A DNA stretch of 64,000 nucleotides, from the NCBI GenBank assembly GCA_038205755.1, contig JBBRBN010000008.1:9971-73970 (forward strand). The letters run 5' to 3'. Below the pieces are notes generated by a model. That model worked only from the letters and a program-made list of their open reading frames with translations. It did not search any database and had not been told where the DNA came from. Origin of the DNA: JANNWF01 sp038205755. Its GTDB lineage: Bacteria > Pseudomonadota > Gammaproteobacteria > Xanthomonadales > Xanthomonadaceae. Shown here piece by piece: positions 61,059-64,000 of this stretch (position 1 is its first letter; each line of letters starts with the position of its first letter). Position numbers and translations under genes: made by a program.

Positions 61059-62225
61059 TCAGGCATGGCCGCCAGCGGTGTGCAGTCCGGCGTGTATCAG
61101 ATAATCGGCTTTGAGCTGGATGTCCTCATCCGAGTCGCTAAAGCGCAGGGCGATGGCCCGAAACTCTTCCTGAATCAGCACGAAGCTGTCGACAATATCC
61201 GGGTCGAAATGCGACCCCTTGTTGGCAAAGATGATCTCAAACGCCTGCTCATGCGACATCCCGTCCTTGTAGACCCGGCGGCTGATCAGCGCATCGTAGA
61301 CGTCGGCCAGGGCCATGAGCCGGGCGCTGATCGGTATGGCGTCGCCGGCCAGACCCTCCGGGTAGCCACTGCCATCCCATTTTTCCTGATGGGACAAGGC
61401 AATCTCCTTGGCCAAGCTGAGAAAGGCCACATTGGTGCCAAGCGAGCGCTCGGCGTGGGCGATGGCGTCACGACCCACCGTGGTGTGGGTCTTCATGATC
61501 TCGAATTCAAAGGCATCAAGACGCCCCGGTTTCAGCAGGATACGATCCGGAATGCCGACCTTGCCAATGTCGTGCAGCGGTGCCGATTTGAATAAGGTCG
61601 TGATGTTGCGATCGGTGAGAAAATGGCTGAAGCGCGGGTGGCGTTGCAGATTTTTCGCCAGCGCCTGAACATAATACTGGGTGCGTCGGATGTGGTTGCC
61701 GGTATCGGAGTCGCGAGTCTCCGCCAGCGAGGCCATCGCAAGAATGGTGACGTCCTGGATGGCGGCGATTTCCAGGGTGCGCTGCTCGACTTCATACTCC
61801 AGAAACTCGTTTTTGTACCGCAGGGCGTCGGCCAGGGCCTTCAGGGCGACATGGGTCTTGACTCGCGCCAGAACGATAGGCGGGCTGATCGGCTTGGTGA
61901 TGTAGTCCACGGCACCCAGCTCAAAACCGTGCTCCTCGTCTGCCGGTTCAGCCTTGGCGGTAAGGAAGATCACCGGAATATCACGGGTGCGCGGATCGGC
62001 CTTGAGGCGCCGGCAGACCTCATAGCCGTCCATGCCCGGCATCATGATGTCCAGAAGGATCAAGTTGGGCGGGTCGCTGGTAGCCATCGCCAGCGCCCTT
62101 TCGCCGTTATTGGCCAGCCGAACGGTATAGGTGCCGCCCAGCAGTGCACTGACCAAGGTGAGGTTATCCGCAGTGTCATCAATCACCAGCACGGTGGCCT
62201 TCGGTGAAACATCTGGTGTTGCCAT
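61059..62225 (-). CDS. HD-GYP response regulator (probable c-di-GMP phosphodiesterase, RpfG-like layout)
   Basis: This 388-residue protein has a receiver domain (phospho-Asp59 in LILLDIMMPGMDG, Lys in VDYITKPISPP), then an HD-GYP domain with PLHDIGKVGIPDRILLKPG, LSHQEKWDGSGYPEGL and SARLMALADVYDALISRRVYK. The metal and GYP residues are intact, so it should hydrolyse cyclic di-GMP when phosphorylated. GGAG lies six bases before the chosen ATG. It follows the hybrid kinase gene by 11 bp, so they form an operon and signalling pair. Confidence 0.93.
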   Translation of the reverse strand: MATPDVSPKATVLVIDDTADNLTLVSALLGGTYTVRLANNGERALAMATSDPPNLILLDIMMPGMDGYEVCRRLKADPRTRDIPVIFLTAKAEPADEEHGFELGAVDYITKPISPPIVLARVKTHVALKALADALRYKNEFLEYEVEQRTLEIAAIQDVTILAMASLAETRDSDTGNHIRRTQYYVQALAKNLQRHPRFSHFLTDRNITTLFKSAPLHDIGKVGIPDRILLKPGRLDAFEFEIMKTHTTVGRDAIAHAERSLGTNVAFLSLAKEIALSHQEKWDGSGYPEGLAGDAIPISARLMALADVYDALISRRVYKDGMSHEQAFEIIFANKGSHFDPDIVDSFVLIQEEFRAIALRFSDSDEDIQLKADYLIHAGLHTAGGHA

Positions 62226-62236
62226 CGCGTGCTCCG

Positions 62237-64000
62237 TCAAGTGGGAATGGTTTTGTTGGCATCTCGCAGCGCGCTCAGCGCTGATTCGAAATCAATGGCC
62301 CGAATGGCGGCGCTGATCTGCTGGTGATGGCCGGGGAATGCGCCGCGCAGCAAGTCGCCCTGCTCATCAAGCAAGGCAATGGCAGCGGCGTCTCCGAAAA
62401 CCAGCAGCGCGTCGAGTTTCGCGACCACTTCCCGCAACCTGCTCAAATCGAGTGCCATGGGCGTTGTTTCCTGCTCTGCCGGCAATGCGTCGATCAGGGC
62501 GAGCACCATCTCTTCCAGTGGGCCAGCCAACTCGTCCAGGTGGGCGTCCACTGCCTCACGCGGCAGGCGATCCTTGATGGCCGCCTCGATGGCGCTGGCG
62601 AGCGACTCCAGCCTGCTGGCGCCGATGTTGCCCGCCGAGCCTCTGCTGGTGTGGGCAAGACGCTCTGCCATAGGCAGGTCGCCCGCATCCAGTGCCGCGC
62701 GGATGGTCGATACGGCGTGTCGCTGGCTGCTGACGAAACGGTTCAGCATCTTCAGGTAAAGCGAGCCCTTGCCCAGCACCCGCCGCAGTCCGTTGCGGGT
62801 GTCCAGTGCGGCGATCATGGTGATGGCGGAAGGCAGCTCCGTAGTTTCGGCTGGGGACTGACTGCCTGGCGGACTGTCGCTGGCGAGGTGCCGGGCCTCG
62901 ATCCATTTCAGCAGCGCCCGCCACAGGTCGTCCGGCTCGATGGGCTTGGCTACGTGGTCGTTCATGCCGGCGGCAAGGCAGCGTTGACGGTCGCCATCCA
63001 TGGCGTTGGCGGTCATGGCGACGATGGGCAGGGCGGCGAAGCCGGTCAGCTTGCGGATCTCGATGGTGGCGGTGACGCCGTCCATCACCGGCATCTGCAT
63101 ATCCATCAGCACGATGTCGTAGCTGGCTTCCTGAACCTTGCGCAGCGCAATCTCGCCGTTCTCGGCCAAATCGACGACAAAGCCGCTATCGCGCAATATT
63201 TCCAGGGCGACCTCCTGGTTCAGGATGTTGTCTTCAACCAGCAAAATGCGCGCGCCGCGGATGGTGCTGAGGTTGTTGGTCAGTGCGGATGGCGCTTCGG
63301 CCCGCTTAGGTGGCTGTCGAGCCGTATCACCAAGAATTCGCACCACGCTGTCAAACAGGGTGGAGGCGCTGACGGGCTTGATGAGCAGATCTTCGAGTTT
63401 GGCCGCAGTCGCTCCCAAAATGACCTCCTCCCGACCATAGGCGGTCACCATCACCAGATGTGGCGTGCACTTGAGCGGCAGAGCACGTATCTGGATGGCC
63501 GCCTCAATGCCATCCATTCCTGGCATCTGCCAGTCGAGGAACACGATGTCGTATTGGCTGCCTGCGGCCTCGGCAGCGACAACGGCGGCAATACTGGCCT
63601 GGCCGGAGTTGGCCTGGTCGATGACAAAGGACATGCCGGCCAACATGTCGGCCAGCACCAGCCGGGCGTTCTCGTTGTCGTCGACCACCAGTGCGCGCCG
63701 ACCTCGCAGGTCTCGGCTCATCAACAGATGGCGCTTGATAGGCGTTTTCTTGCCTAGTCTCGCGGTAAACCAGAAGGTGCTGCCCTTGCCCAACTCGCTG
63801 CTTACGCCGACCTCGCCGTGCATCAGTTCCGCCAGCTTCTTGGAAATGGTCAGGCCCAGCCCGGTGCCGCCGTATTTTCGGGTAATCGAGGAGTCCGCCT
63901 GTTCGAACGACTGGAACATGCGGCTTGCTTGCTCAGGGCTCAAGCCGATGCCGGTATCACGCACCGAAAAATGCAGCAGCGCTTCAGTGTCGGTCTCCTC
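62237..64000 (-). CDS. Hybrid histidine kinase (HATPase-REC-REC-Hpt), cut by the window edge
   Basis: A total of 587 residues are visible and the frame runs off the right edge, so the sensor and HisKA parts are missing. Order seen: the end of HATPase (SVRDTGIGLSPEQ, GGTGLGLTISKKL), receiver 1 (VVDDNENARLV, Asp in VFLDWQMPGMDG), receiver 2 (LLVEDNILNQEV, Asp in VLMDMQMPVMDG) and a C-terminal Hpt domain (His in LAHTSRGSAGNIGA). This is a four-step phosphorelay, presumably feeding the HD-GYP protein encoded immediately downstream. Confidence 0.93.
   Translation of the reverse strand, partial: EETDTEALLHFSVRDTGIGLSPEQASRMFQSFEQADSSITRKYGGTGLGLTISKKLAELMHGEVGVSSELGKGSTFWFTARLGKKTPIKRHLLMSRDLRGRRALVVDDNENARLVLADMLAGMSFVIDQANSGQASIAAVVAAEAAGSQYDIVFLDWQMPGMDGIEAAIQIRALPLKCTPHLVMVTAYGREEVILGATAAKLEDLLIKPVSASTLFDSVVRILGDTARQPPKRAEAPSALTNNLSTIRGARILLVEDNILNQEVALEILRDSGFVVDLAENGEIALRKVQEASYDIVLMDMQMPVMDGVTATIEIRKLTGFAALPIVAMTANAMDGDRQRCLAAGMNDHVAKPIEPDDLWRALLKWIEARHLASDSPPGSQSPAETTELPSAITMIAALDTRNGLRRVLGKGSLYLKMLNRFVSSQRHAVSTIRAALDAGDLPMAERLAHTSRGSAGNIGASRLESLASAIEAAIKDRLPREAVDAHLDELAGPLEEMVLALIDALPAEQETTPMALDLSRLREVVAKLDALLVFGDAAAIALLDEQGDLLRGAFPGHHQQISAAIRAIDFESALSALRDANKTIPT

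Overview
The window looks like chromosome from a high-GC gammaproteobacterium of the Xanthomonadales/Lysobacterales type. Three things point there. The order lptD-surA-pdxA-rsmA-apaG-apaH is the classic gammaproteobacterial one. The suf locus is the short regulator-sufB-sufC-sufD-sufS type with GNAT and Rieske followers. Several intergenic repeats resemble families I remember from xanthomonads. No database search was possible. There are no rRNA or tRNA genes, phage genes, transposases or CRISPR arrays that I can recognise. Most of the DNA is ordinary core-genome housekeeping, and the unusual material is mainly between genes.

Layout. 1-2.6 kb: the N-terminal part of a secreted subtilisin-like protease (cut by the left edge), a repeat-bearing spacer, a SufT-family Fe-S assembly protein and a small membrane protein. 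2.7-8.1 kb: the three-gene proton-translocating transhydrogenase operon (pntAA-pntAB-pntB) behind a terminator and a DUF1631 gene. 8.3-16.4 kb: nitroreductase, 5'-3' exonuclease, secreted beta-propeller-like protein, Nudix hydrolase, MAPEG protein, Tat-exported PhoX phosphatase, TMEM43-like membrane protein, DUF4920 protein and a metallo-beta-lactamase-fold hydrolase. 16.6-24 kb: gamma-glutamyltransferase, YfhL ferredoxin, lipoprotein, coaD, rsmD, ftsY, an AsmA-like protein, mutY and yggX. 24-32.5 kb: threonine-synthase-like enzyme, Rieske protein, GNAT and the suf locus, which is interrupted by two repeat elements. 32.7-39.3 kb: the lptD-apaH cluster. 39.6-44.4 kb: a GntP-family permease facing away from a TonB-dependent receptor that overlaps a PHB-depolymerase-like lipoprotein. 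44.5-50.2 kb: a symporter-domain hybrid kinase, polyphosphate kinase 2 and a rhodanese/adenylyltransferase fusion. 50.4-56.3 kb: UPF0149/SEC-C protein, the glutathione-dependent formaldehyde pathway (fghA, frmA), an FAD oxidoreductase and gshA. 56.5-64 kb: xseB-ispA, DUF4870, VanZ-like, a GspE/PilB-type ATPase, an HD-GYP response regulator and a multi-domain hybrid kinase cut by the right edge.

Functional links. Iron-sulfur biology recurs: SufT, SufRBCDS, the Rieske protein, YfhL ferredoxin, MutY and YggX. Glutathione chemistry recurs: gshA makes it, frmA/fghA use it for formaldehyde removal, ggt degrades it, the MAPEG protein may use it and pnt supplies NADPH. The most interesting structures are: (i) a family of 164-166 bp palindromic elements in three intergenic positions whose inner stems change in step; (ii) a roughly 740 bp inverted-repeat-bounded, hexanucleotide-rich insertion between sufB and sufC; (iii) recurring 15-bp tandem repeats; (iv) a possible polyhydroxyalkanoate-scavenging locus in which a terminator-like hairpin lies inside the signal-peptide codons of the depolymerase.
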